Shown here piece by piece: positions 41,321 to 52,216 of a stretch of 64,000 nt of DNA. The notes under the pieces were generated by a model, which was not told the origin of the DNA, ran no database searches, and saw only the letters and a list, made by a program, of their open reading frames with translations. The DNA is taken from positions 6,449,589-6,513,588 of the forward strand of contig CM068322.1 of NCBI GenBank assembly GCA_034766995.1. The letters are read 5' to 3'. The first letter of the stretch is position 1, and each line of letters begins with the position of its first letter. Source of the DNA: Acanthacorydalis orientalis. Taxonomy: Eukaryota > Arthropoda > Insecta > Megaloptera > Corydalidae. Both the position numbers and the translations under genes were made by a program.

Positions 41321-42954
41321 TAGCATATCTAAATATGATTAATCGATATACGATATAATCTATATAACAGTTCTAGAAATAGCTTAAAATTTTAATTGAG
41401 AGATGTCAACAATGATAGGTAAGCTTATTATTATAGAGTCTTCATCGTTCTTTTTGTAATGCTGGATATCATAGCGGAGAAACTAAAAAATGTATATAAA
41501 GAAAGCAAACATGTACAACATTTGCGAAACTCTGTTTAACAGATAAAAATGTTTGAAAAAGATTCATCGCTGGTATTGAAAATAAAATTAACTTTAGTTT
41601 GGATGGAAATGTGACTTTGTTCAGAATGTGAAAAGTACAACACTACATAAAAAATTACTAACAAATAAAAAACATTAAAGTATTTTCTGGATATATGTTC
41701 ATCCGTGAAGTTAAATCATTACTCTTTATAGATTTAATAATAAATGAATTATTATCAATATGAATTATTGATTTGTGAAGTCAATATGAATATATCCATA
41801 TTATTTTTTGAAAAAAATACAGAAAAATTAAATTTACAAAAAAATATATATTTTAGAACAAGATAACGACTTAAGGATATATTGAAGATACAAGATGAAA
41901 ATACCCGAAACAAATTCACGATTAAATATATTTTTTAAATAATAAAAAAGTTATAAATGACAGCTGATGTCTTAAATTTGGATTTAAATGTCGTTTTATT
42001 CTTTTCGGACTATTATTTCAGCTAAATTTATTATTGTTATTTATCATGACAATATATTCAAATGGGAAAACTTCCTGATTTCATCTTGATACAATTCTTT
42101 TTTTTATTTAAATAAAGTCATTTATTGATACACATTACTGAGAGACAATTAAATATTAATAAAAACATAAATATGTATCATATTTATAAAAATTATCAAT
42201 AGTAACTTTTATTCTTTTTGATATTCAATATATTTTTTAGAGTCAAAAGTGTGGCTACAATATAACATTATTTAATAATGATTCATAATTTGATATTTAA
42301 CACCTGTTGGAAAAATGAGTTAGAAGATAAAACAAACAAAGAGTAAGGGATTGAGAGAGAGAATAGTTACAAGTTTTTATAAAGTATGTATATTTTTGTT
42401 CCGATATAGAAATGTATAACATTCTCGTTATCAGCAATTCTTGATGTTCCCCCGGATTTTTTCAATAAGGGAAGTCGCGAACTATGAAACAGTTCAAATT
42501 TCTATAAATTATGATTAATTTCCATAAAGTTGTAAAATAATCTTAAAGAACGGTAAACAAACTTTCTTTTGTTTATAAGGTATAAGTAAAAATGGAATTT
42601 TCAGTTCTTTTAAATTATTTTCTGTTAGAGCATATTTGACAACGTTGATATATTTCCGTAACAGCAAATGTAAAAATAAAAAAAAAAACAAAATCTAATC
42701 TCTCGTAAATAGTACAGATATAGAGTAATGATTTCAAAATTTATATAGTTACAAAATGAAAAAAGAATAATCTTACAACATTTCAGTACTTTTGAACTTC
42801 TTCATCCTTAAAACATAGCATTATATATTACATTGTAGTTGCTTTAAAATAAATAGAATCAACTGAAACACCTACACAGTCCCAAATTTAAGTCCAATTG
42901 ATAGCTGAGACAGAAATTAGAAAAACAGATCTAGCAATGTAATATATATTAAAA
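41321..42954. other. AT-rich non-coding stretch
   Basis: No gene or element was recognised. Confidence 0.5.
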
Positions 42955-43114
42955 CTAAGGGGCTTCGCCTCCTGCTCACGAGCTCACCAACCCCTGGGCT
43001 CGCTGCTCTCGTTCGCCTACTTGCCAATTGTAAGCATAACATGTAACTGAATAAAACAATAAACATATTTGGATATCTTATTAGTCACGTCTTAAATAAA
43101 TAATAACGTCATGG

Positions 43115-43115
<1 letters not shown>

Positions 43116-43185
<70 letters not shown>

Positions 43186-43189
43186 TATA
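43116..43189. repeat. (TA)n microsatellite
   Basis: About 70 bp of TA inside repeat B copy 1. Confidence 0.95.
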
Positions 43190-43295
43190 GTGTGTATACA
43201 CAAAATATATGCATTATGTCTATACAATCATTATCGCAGATAGATTATTTTTTTGCAACGTACTGTTTTATAAAGTTTGTTTGTGGATCATTTTG

Positions 43296-43298
<3 letters not shown>

Positions 43299-43370
<72 letters not shown>
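43299..43370. repeat. (TA)n microsatellite
   Basis: About 72 bp of TA in the tail of repeat B copy 1. Confidence 0.95.
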
Positions 43371-43373
<3 letters not shown>

Positions 43374-43378
43374 AGATG

Positions 43379-43670
43379 TGAGAAGTACATAACAAAAAGA
43401 GTGATTCAGAAACGAACCGCAAATTTAGAATAACTTTGTTTCTTTAATACTTAAAATAATTTAGATTGTCATTGAAACAAAATATTATATAGAAAAATAA
43501 CTTTAGATTGTTATTTTGTATTTCTTCAGCTATTATATAATAATTTTTGTAAAATTAAAGAAAGTGACAGAAATACTAAGAAGTTGACGAGCGTTTGCAA
43601 GATTGTTTTTTTTTCGTTTTAATAGTACATGTAGAATCTAATATCGATTCTTACTGACATTTTTTTGGAG
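43379..43670. other. AT-rich non-coding stretch
   Basis: Nothing recognised between repeat B copy 1 and the Jockey relic. Confidence 0.5.
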
Positions 43671-43899
43671 CTAAGGCTTGTGAACCGGAGAAGTGGAAAG
43701 CCACTAAAATGAGGAGCTCCAGGCGCAAGAATGCAACCTTGGATTATCCTTACCAATCCCATCAAGGACGACCAACTTCGAAATCAGCAACTAGGGCGAT
43801 TATAGGGGGATTCTGGAGTTATATTTGTCGAGTGCATCTAATTTCGTTCATACTAGTGAATTAGCCACACTAGTATAAAGCACGTGCCTCATACATAGC

Positions 43900-44451
43900 A
43901 ATAATTGCGGCCATCGATTCAGCAATGCAAACAGCGTACAGAGCTATACTTGAGTTTTATTCGAGATATTCGTCGAGAGGCTCGAGAAGGAGATAGTACG
44001 ATCGAGGGTGATACTAAGATACTTGCGCTCTCAGTATGTCGTTCATATACAAATTACAGAGAACAGGGTCAACCACTTCCCTGTTAGATACTAGTTTCAA
44101 TGGCACGGACACTCAACGATTCCCCTTTTATACTCATTTAAAAAGAGCGTCTCGACAACTAAGAAGCTATTTTGTAGATCATCCAGTCGTAAAAGCCCCT
44201 ATACACAAATTTGTAGAATCAGCCGTTGTACTAGACCTTGTCAAATGCTTTTTCAATGCCAAGAAAAATGATACTGGCCGTGCGCGTCCATTAAGTATGC
44301 AGGTAATGAACTCCATTAATCAAAGACCTGTTGGGTAATGATATGTTTCTGCCATAACTCCAAACTGCTTGTTAATCAGATACCCGTGAGCGGACACCAG
44401 AACACCCATTCTCTTGTTAAAGTTTCTCCCAAATACAGTCAAGTAAGAAAG
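43900..44451 (-). pseudogene. Jockey-like RT relic, downstream part (split by mariner)
   Basis: Minus strand from 44451 down: a GRNFNKRMGVLVSAHGYL stretch followed by NKQFG matches 'HQFGFR'. IIFLGIEKAFDKV matches 'FLDxxKAFDxVW', with the catalytic Asp replaced by Gly. VVDPVLCNLYMNDI matches 'GSVLSPxLxNLYxxDI'. Frameshifts and stops separate the blocks. It continues the frame of the piece at 45740-45930 on the far side of the mariner. Confidence 0.7.
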
Positions 44452-44453
44452 TA

Positions 44454-45737
44454 CGAGGGTGGTCCCAGAAGTACCCGACCCAACAAATAAAACACAAAAA
44501 TTTTGGAAAAAAAAATATTTATTTTTCAACATAATCTCCTTTCAGCTCTATACACTTTTCCCAGAGATATTCAATAAGTTCTATACCCTTTTTATAATAA
44601 GAACTGTCTTGCTCCTCAAAATGCCCATTAACTTCCGACATCACTTCTTCATCGTTGGGAAATCTTTGACCACTGAGCCATTTTTTCAAGTTTGGGAACA
44701 GAAAATAATCCGAGGGGGCTAAATATGGCGAATAGGGTGCATGAGGTAGCAATTCAAACTTTAATTCATTAATTTTGGCCATTGCGATAACGGATTTGTG
44801 AGCTGGTGCATTGTCTTGATGAAACAACACTTTTTTCTTAGCCAAATGCGGCCGTTTTTGATTGATTTCTTCGCTCAAACGTTGCAATAAGTTCGCATAA
44901 TACTCGCCGTTGATAGTTTTTCCTTTTTCAAGATAGTCAATGAAAATTATCCCACGCGCATCCCAAAAAACCGACGCCATGACTTTGCCTGCAGATGAAA
45001 CGGTCTTCGCCTTGTTTGGAGCCGGTTCTCCCTTTTCAGTCCATTGTTTTGATTGTTCTTTTGTCTCGGGTGTGAAGTGATAGACCCATGTTTCATCCAT
45101 GGTTATGAAACGGCGCAAAAATTCTGTTTTGTTGCTGTGAAACTTCGCTAAACACTCAATTGAAACATCTTCACGACACTGTTTTTGCTCGAGTATGAGC
45201 AAACGCGGCACCCATCTTGCACACAGCTTTCTCATGTCCAAATTTTCAGATAATATGCGATGTACCGCACTTTTTGAAATGCCTACTATGTCTGCTAGCT
45301 CGCGCACTTTCAGTCGACGATCATCCAGTACCGCTTTGTGGATTTTCTTCACGCTTTCTGGAGTCGTCACCTCATTTGGTCGACCACTGCGATGCTCGTT
45401 TTGGCAGCTCGTACGGCCTCGTTTAAACTCTGCTACCCAATATTTCACTGTTGTAAACGAAGGAGCAGACTCACCCAGAGTAGAATCCAGTTCAGCTTTT
45501 ATATTGGTTGGGCTGAGGCCTTTCAAACAAAAGTATTGTATCACGTAACGATGACCAATTTTCTCCATTTTCACAAATTCACTGAAAACGTTCACTATTG
45601 ATGGCTGCCAAACAAATACTAAACAACGTGGCGTCCTCAAACTTGAAACATATGCTTTATAGATGGTGTACTTTCTAATACAGTGATATTTTTCAAACAA
45701 CTACCGCCATCTCTAGGTACTTCTGGGACCACCCTCG
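44454..45737 (-). mobile_element. Complete mariner element
   Basis: A 1284-bp element flanked by TA duplications at 44452-44453 and 45738-45739. The terminal inverted repeats are identical over 22 bp; each begins CGAGGGTGGTCCCAGAAG. It carries one uninterrupted transposase gene on the minus strand. Perfect ITRs, a clean target duplication and an open frame indicate recent insertion. The host sequence on both sides is one older Jockey relic. Confidence 0.93.
44519..45568 (-). CDS. Mariner transposase, full length, DD34D
   Basis: A 349-aa nuclear cut-and-paste transposase that binds the element ends and integrates at TA. The start is set at the ATG of MEKIGHRYVI; the frame is open for 44 further codons upstream, into and past the ITR, but family proteins begin here. 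Residues 1-110 form paired helix-turn-helix modules (LKGLSPTNIKAELD; VRELADIVGISKSAVHRIL). The linker motif is WVPRLL at 119-124. The catalytic triad is D158 (TMDETW), D252 (HQDNAPAH) and D287 (APSDYFLFP), with 34 residues between the last two. The tail ELKGDYVEK is canonical. Oddity: residue 282 in the usually invariant YSPDLAP motif is Tyr (YSPYLAP), which may impair activity. No other lesion was seen. Confidence 0.93.
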   Translation of the reverse strand: MEKIGHRYVIQYFCLKGLSPTNIKAELDSTLGESAPSFTTVKYWVAEFKRGRTSCQNEHRSGRPNEVTTPESVKKIHKAVLDDRRLKVRELADIVGISKSAVHRILSENLDMRKLCARWVPRLLILEQKQCREDVSIECLAKFHSNKTEFLRRFITMDETWVYHFTPETKEQSKQWTEKGEPAPNKAKTVSSAGKVMASVFWDARGIIFIDYLEKGKTINGEYYANLLQRLSEEINQKRPHLAKKKVLFHQDNAPAHKSVIAMAKINELKFELLPHAPYSPYLAPSDYFLFPNLKKWLSGQRFPNDEEVMSEVNGHFEEQDSSYYKKGIELIEYLWEKCIELKGDYVEK

Positions 45738-45739
45738 TA

Positions 45740-45930
45740 GGTAGTTCGGACAATAGTTCACAGCATACCGCAGAGGCTTACCAGTTTTTGGAATCAAGTA
45801 ACGTTGGCAAGTTTCCAGCTGGGAAAAATACTTGATACAGTAGATCACGTTCACGATTTCCATCACCCGTACGATCTCCCATGTGATTTTGCGAGCACTA
45901 GTGTAAAATGTTTTCAGCGTATGTAATGAC
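45740..45930 (-). pseudogene. Jockey-like RT relic, upstream part (split by mariner)
   Basis: The minus strand gives SQLETCQRYLIPKTGKPLRY and NYCPNYL, matching the 'WKxAxVxxIPKPGK...YRPISLL' opening of Jockey RTs. It joins the 43900-44451 piece when the mariner and one TA are removed. Confidence 0.65.
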
Positions 45931-46033
45931 TGAATAATGTTATAGGGTTAGCATTCGTAACATGTCAAAATATGTATCGAATATTGCAAATAATAGGACT
46001 AAATATGAATATTTTTTTATAAATATAGTATCT

Positions 46034-46101
<68 letters not shown>

Positions 46102-46417
46102 AATTAATAATTGTTATTAATTAAAAATTTAAGGTATTTTTACTTTCCAATATACTATCATGATAAGTAATAATATGAATAAATTTAGTTAAAAATGGGA
46201 AAATTCGGAAAAGACAAAAGGAATTTCTCATTAAAAATATAGAAACGTGAATACATATATAGCTTATTATTTCTTCTATTATTCACAAAAAACATATTTC
46301 GTAAATTTCTAATTTTTTACAATTTTGTCAGATATTGTGTCTCCAATATATGCTTAATTTATTGTTTACTATTAATATTCAAACGAATTTTAAGTACAAA
46401 TTAATTTATTTTATATC
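45931..46417. other. AT-rich non-coding stretch
   Basis: Only a TA array at 46038-46099 was noted. Confidence 0.5.
46038..46099. repeat. (TA)n microsatellite
   Basis: About 60 bp of TA. Confidence 0.95.
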
Positions 46418-46564
46418 AAACGACGGGGCTTCGCCCGCTGCTCGCTTCACTCTCCAACCCACAGGCTCGATGCGCTCTCCTACTTCTCAATAAGCTTCTA
46501 CATGCAACTGAATGAAACAATAAATATATTTTTTAAAATTCATTATGTTTATATAATTATTATC

Positions 46565-46646
<82 letters not shown>

Positions 46647-46790
46647 ACATACATACATGTGCGTGCGTGCGTGTGTGCGCTGTGTGTATGTAGTATGTCT
46701 ATATAAACATGTGAGTAGATTATTTTTTGCAAACTTTTAGTTTTTTGTGGCTAAATAATATTTTATATATACATAGAAAGATACATTATA
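46418..46790 (+). repeat. Dispersed repeat family B, copy 2 (carries TA array)
   Basis: The head is GGGGCTTCGCCCGCTGCTCGC, then CAACTGAATGAAACAATAAA, a TA array (46564-46642) and a GTGCGTGCGTG tract. It continues with TATGTCTATATAAAC and AGATTATTTTTTGCAAAC and ends at ATAGAAAGAT. It is collinear with copy 1 at 42955-43378. Confidence 0.65.
46564..46690. repeat. Compound (TA)n(TG)n microsatellite
   Basis: About 78 bp of TA followed by CATACATACATG and a TGCG/TG-rich tract. Confidence 0.95.
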
Positions 46791-47156
46791 TTTCAACAAA
46801 TTAAAAGAAAAAGATATTTGCTGTTTATTTTTAATCAATATTCTGTTAATATGTTGGATTTTTTTTAAAAAATAAATAGGTATCTGTTCGTTTGTATGAG
46901 ACTCTGTATTTAGTTAACAAAATTAACAATGTTGAATACAATTAAAGCGATTTTGTAATCAGAAAATTCATTGGTGTATGAAAAAAGTTTAATCAATTAC
47001 TTAAATATGTTCAAAATCCATAACAATATTATAATTTGCATATCTTAACCCTTGAATATATGTATTTTTAGATACAGTAATATTTCAAAAATTACACTGA
47101 ATAAATGAAATTAACTTAATTTTCTCTCTCTCTCGCGCGCGCTCTCTCTCTCTCTC

Positions 47157-47195
<39 letters not shown>

Positions 47196-47387
47196 AAGGT
47201 GAGATTTCTTTAACATTTGATAACTTATGAAAATAAATTAAATAATTTCTAAATGCATTTTATAAACAATGTTTAGTTTGCAATAAAACGAGTGCAGCGA
47301 ATTTATTTGATTATAGTTATATCTCATATGTTGCATTTATTTATTTAATTTTTCAAATACACAGTGATGGTGGTGGCGCTGCTATTA
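46791..47387. other. AT-rich non-coding stretch
   Basis: Contains a (CT)n-(CG)n-(CT)n-(TA)n compound microsatellite at 47122-47194 and no gene. Confidence 0.5.
47122..47194. repeat. Compound CT/CG/TA microsatellite
   Basis: CTCTCTCTCTCGCGCGCGCTCTCTC followed by TATA repeats. Confidence 0.95.
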
Positions 47388-47780
<393 letters not shown>

Positions 47781-48350
47781 AATATGTATGCATGTGTGTG
47801 CGTGTTATTTTTTCTATTATTTGACATTCTTTTCATTTCTTCTTATGAACACATTTAAAATAAAATAACATAATTTCATCATTTAGACGCCTGCATATCT
47901 TTAAATACGGAACTGAAAAACGGAAGATATTAAGTGTATGAAGGGTTTTCTACTTTTTCTTTACTATACTGATAACGTACAGAACGGTTGCAAAAGTACT
48001 ATTAAGTTGATGAAATTTTATATAGTTATTTTTTTGTCATTTTAAAGTTATATATAAAATTTTAAATTGATTTTAGGTATTATTTAATAGAATTTGGATT
48101 TTCAGAATTTTTACACGTGCTCCTTAAGAAAACGTCACATTGTCGAATATAATAGCAAAAAAGAAAAATAAAATTGTATCAAAATTCAATGTACATAGTT
48201 AATGAACAGAGCAGTTTATTTAAATTTTCTGCGTCCTTTTACGAAAATTACTTCTAATTAATCCAATTTTTTTTCTTATCATAGCGAAAAAATAAAATTT
48301 TTGAATTACTTACAGTTACAAAAGATAGAAATTTTATAAGTAAATAAACA
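47781..48350. other. AT-rich non-coding stretch
   Basis: Nothing recognised. Confidence 0.5.
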
Positions 48351-48353
48351 TTA

Positions 48354-48486
48354 TAGTCCACAGTACGCAACCCCTTATTTTTATTGTTTACCACATATTT
48401 GAAACTTCGTGAGTGGCTCCATTTTGACGAGTCTACCACACTTTTCCTCTGCGAAAATTCTCGGTAACGCTGCGTTTTCAAATGCG
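48354..48486 (+). repeat. Left terminal inverted repeat of the 630-bp element
   Basis: Pairs with 48851-48983. It contains TGAAACTTCGTGAGTGGCTC and AATTCTCGGTAACGCTGCG in plus orientation. Confidence 0.9.
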
Positions 48487-48850
48487 TGATTCCGAAACAT
48501 GTCAATTTTATAATGTTACATAATGCAATGACCACATAATTTTTTTGCAGTGAAATTGAAAGACAATCTGATAAAAAATACGAAACAAAACTTGACTTGC
48601 AGAAACAAAATGGCAACCGATAAGTCTACTGCCTGGTACATGTCGAAATAACGAGGTTGTGTTTTGTGATTACCATAGGTTTAATTTTTGCAAGATTGTT
48701 TAATAAATAAATGTCATTTTTACGATAACCGGTATGGTGATTACCACGTGTCGGCTAAAAATCACACGTGATAGATGAATATATTTTATCACCGAATATT
48801 GGCGTGTCCGATAAAAATATTGCGCCGTATTGCCAGTCCGACAAAAAAAA

Positions 48851-48983
48851 CGCGTTTGAAAACGCAGCGTTACCGAGAATTTTCGCAGAGGAAAAGTGTG
48901 GTAGACTCGTCAAAATGAAGCCACTCACGAAGTTTCAAATATGTGGTAAACAATAAAAATGAGGGGTTACTTACTGTGGACTA
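48851..48983 (-). repeat. Right terminal inverted repeat of the 630-bp element
   Basis: Reverse complement of 48354-48486 with a handful of substitutions. Confidence 0.9.
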
Positions 48984-48986
48984 TTA

Positions 48987-49448
48987 AGTAACATCTAGGG
49001 AAAAAATATTTTAAATTTACAATTATAAATAAACTTGACAAAATAATATAACATAACCATTATATAACCATTTATCTATGTATACAACTATACGAATCAA
49101 AGCTATTGTGTTAACCTCATTTTCATTATAATTCATTATTTCTTAAAAATTGATATTTGAAGTACTGCTCATCGAACGCTAGTCTATCACGCAAGTTTGT
49201 ATTCAGACTAGCATACGTCATTGATCATATGTTACAATACATGTGACATATAAACGTTATTGTTGACTTTATATAACGATCTTATTTTGTATTTTTGTAA
49301 TCGAATGTTCTAATTATATTCAGATTATTTGATCACACAGTGATATTAGAATACTCGAAGAGTAGTCAGTGAAATGAATAAATGAATCCTTCTATTCCGT
49401 ATTCAAAATTTGTACGTATCGAATGAAATAGATTTATAGATCTTATTC
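48987..49448. other. AT-rich non-coding stretch upstream of Mo25
   Basis: Nothing recognised; no clear promoter element for Mo25 was located. Confidence 0.45.
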
Positions 49449-49631
49449 TAGTACAATGAAGTTTACTATTTAAAACGGTAAAAAGTTAATCTGAAAATGA
49501 AATCCCCAATATAAACACCAGTGTCAGAAATTATATGTTGAGTGAAGTACGTCAGTAAAAAAATTGAATGAATATCTGATAAATTGTATGCTAATGTTCA
49601 AAAAAAATTTACCAAATGATCAATTTTGAAT
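49449..49631 (+). repeat. Dispersed duplication C, copy 2
   Basis: Partner of 47388-47576 in the same orientation; here the similarity ends in unique sequence instead of a TA array. It lies within about 220 bp of the Mo25 start codon. Confidence 0.85.
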
Positions 49632-49759
49632 GGTCAGTAAGTTAAGCAACCGTTTTATTTTATAGAAATGCTTTTATTATAAAACTGGATATAAATAATA
49701 GGTCATGGCATTGAGGTACGTCTTCACAGTTGAAACTAACCGATTTATTTATGTTTCAG

Positions 49760-49848
49760 ACCGCTCGTGATTGTGTCTTTGTGCATACTGAATCGAGCAC
49801 GTAATACATCTACCGATCATCCGACATCTCTAAATGAGTGCATTCAAA
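49760..49848 (+). other. Mo25: Mo25 5' UTR exon portion
   Basis: The acceptor-like TTTATGTTTCAG ending at 49759 suggests that the untranslated leader is spliced and that the promoter lies further upstream. An ATG at 49834 is in frame with Mo25, five codons before the canonical start. Confidence 0.45.
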
Positions 49849-50237
49849 ATGCCACTTTTTGGTAAGTCGCAGAAGAGTCCAGCCGAAGTAGTGAAGGCGT
49901 TGAAGGAAGCGGTTAATTCGCTCGAGCGTGGTGACAAGAAGGCCGAGAAGGCGCAGGAAGATGTTAGCAAGAACCTCGTACTGATCAAGAACATGTTGTA
50001 CGGTACGTCGGATGCCGAACCTCAGACCGACATCATCGTTGCGCAGCTAGCGCAGGAGTTGTATAACAGCAACTTACTGCTACTGCTGATACAGAATCTG
50101 AATCGGATCGACTTTGAAGGCAAAAAAGATGTCGCTCAAGTGTTCAACAACATACTGAGGAGGCAGATAGGGACTAGGTCACCGACTGTCGAGTACATTT
50201 GCACGAAACCAGAAATACTCTTCACACTTATGTCGGG
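49849..50237 (+). CDS. Mo25: Mo25 exon 1 (coding)
   Basis: Encodes residues 1-129 and two bases of Gly130; donor GTGAGT. Confidence 0.95.
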
Positions 50238-52134
50238 GTGAGTTATCTGTAAAATGAGAACAACTAAAAAATACATCTGTCATTATCTATTGAAATTAAA
50301 CATATTTGTTGTAGTTACGAACACCAAGAAATAGCACTGAATTGTGGTACGATGCTCCGTGAATGTGCGAGGTATGAGGCACTCGCGAAGATCATGTTGT
50401 ATTCGGATGACTTCTTCAACTTTTTCCGTTATGTCGAGGTATCTACGTTTGATATTGCGTCAGATGCATTTTCGACGTTTAAGGTACGATTGAAATAGTT
50501 TTTTTATTGTCGTATCTAGTATTATCGTTTGATTTATTTTATCAGGAACTACTAACGCGCCACAAAATTCTATGTGCCGACTTTCTTGAAGTGAATTACG
50601 ACAAGGTTTTCAATCATTATCAGCGATTACTTAATTCAGAAAATTATGTTACGCGTCGCCAAAGTCTAAAACTCTTAGGGGAACTTTTACTTGATAGGCA
50701 TAATTTTACGGTATTTGCCATGAAGTATTTATTAATGATATATGTTTAATTTTTTTTTTTAATATGCAGGTAATGACCAGATATATATCAAACCCCGACA
50801 ATTTAAAACTTATGATGAATATGTTGAAAGAAAAGTCACGGAACATTCAATTTGAGGCCTTCCATGTGTTTAAGGTTAGTGTATTTCACAAACATATAGT
50901 TACATACATTTATTTTTCTTACATTTTATAAAAGCATGGTAGTTAATTAAAGTTTTCATTGAATGATATTTATCAATAAAAAGTCAAATTTAAGAATTTT
51001 AAAAATTTCAATTGAATAAAAGTGGAAAATTCATATTTACATAAATTTGTATATACTGCAAAAGAAATAAAATCAAAAGTAAACAACAGTTTTGATGTTT
51101 CTCTATATACATTTGATATCGACTTTTATGATATATTTAGTGATAGAGATACTTTTTTTATCACTGTTACAATAATGTCTTTTCCTTTTTAAATGTATTC
51201 AATATTTAAATATTATAATTTATCCTAGTGATGTTTTGAGTTCAAGTCTGGCAGTTAAGGAGGTAAATTAAGTAGTTTCAGAATATATAATAACCATTCC
51301 TTAACAAATGTAGCGAGTGCTTTGGATCATTATATTGTTAAAAGGCCTGATTTCTTCCTATCTTTAATTTTTAATTTGTTTCAGAAAAAAGTAATCAATA
51401 ATTTTTTGAATAAATTGTAGCTTGTCAATTGCCCCTAATGTAAAATACACTTATGAGATTAATTTCCATGTAAACATTTTTACTCTACTTTCTGCCAAAC
51501 TTTTCCATGCTCGTCAGTTTAAAACAGTTTACTTTCAACAAACATTTACTTTCATTTATAAACAAAATTTAATTCCAAAAAGCTTGTCTACTATTTTGAT
51601 ATATTTCAGTAAATTTTAATTGTGTTTTATTGCTGTTGTGAATGAACACTTTGTCTTGTACTTTCTCCTTGAAATTTGTCTCTGTTCAAAGTTCTTTTAT
51701 ATTTCTTGAATATAAAATGGTTTTTCGGTATAGGGATGACAGTTTACAACTATTGATTTTTGAATTTGTATTAAATATTTTGAGAATTAATCTTTTGTTA
51801 CTATCATGGTCTGTACACAATCAACCATCATATATTTTATTTTCAGTGAAATCCATGTGAATTTTTTGTCACATACTGGATAGTTGAAAGAATTTAGTAA
51901 ACAATTTTTGATATTTGATGATGGACTTTGTCTTTCTTTTCTAATTTTATTACAGATTTTGTAGTTCAACATCTGTTTATTATCTGAAAACCATACTTTG
52001 CCAATAGTACTTGTTTTAAAAATGAAAATATCATTTAATAGAGTTTTGTTCATGTTTGCATAAAATTAATTATTTATATTACACCAAAATGAAATAGACA
52101 TATATGCAAGACTTGAACTCTACATGTATATACA

Positions 52135-52216
<82 letters not shown>

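Larger units (their letters stand above)
42955..43378 (+). repeat. Dispersed repeat family B, copy 1 (carries TA arrays)
   Basis: Starts with a GC-rich head, GGGGCTTCGCC, then GCTCACC, GGGCTCGCTGCTCTC and AACTGAATAAAACAATAAA. It continues through a TA array (43116-43189), then TATGTCTATA, AGATTATTTTTT-GCAA, and a second TA array (43299-43370) followed by GAAAGAT. Copy 2 at 46418-46790 has the same blocks in the same order. The head can form a small GGGC-TTC-GCCC-like hairpin. The family is unnamed; a Helitron-like or SINE-like origin is possible but unproven. Confidence 0.65.
48354..48983. mobile_element. 630-bp non-autonomous element with 133-bp terminal inverted repeats
   Basis: The left arm 48354-48486 and right arm 48851-48983 are inverted copies of equal length with roughly 95 percent identity. 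The ends read TAGTCCACAGTA. TTA directly flanks both sides (48351-48353 and 48984-48986), consistent with a 3-bp target duplication. The interior of 364 bp has no transposase. The TTA duplication would suit PIF/Harbinger, but the terminal motif is not one I recognise. ORFs crossing the arms are not genes. Confidence 0.85.

Noticed and set aside
44320..45601. Plus-strand and other-frame ORFs over the mariner (for example 45195-45548)
   Set aside because: Antisense or frame shadows of the intact transposase.
48254..48956. ORFs of 120 and 62 codons over the 630-bp element
   Set aside because: Their 'similarity' to one another is due to the inverted repeat arms; no protein motif.
51422..52053. 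ORFs within Mo25 intron 4
   Set aside because: Between well-supported splice sites and without any motif; AT-rich chance frames.
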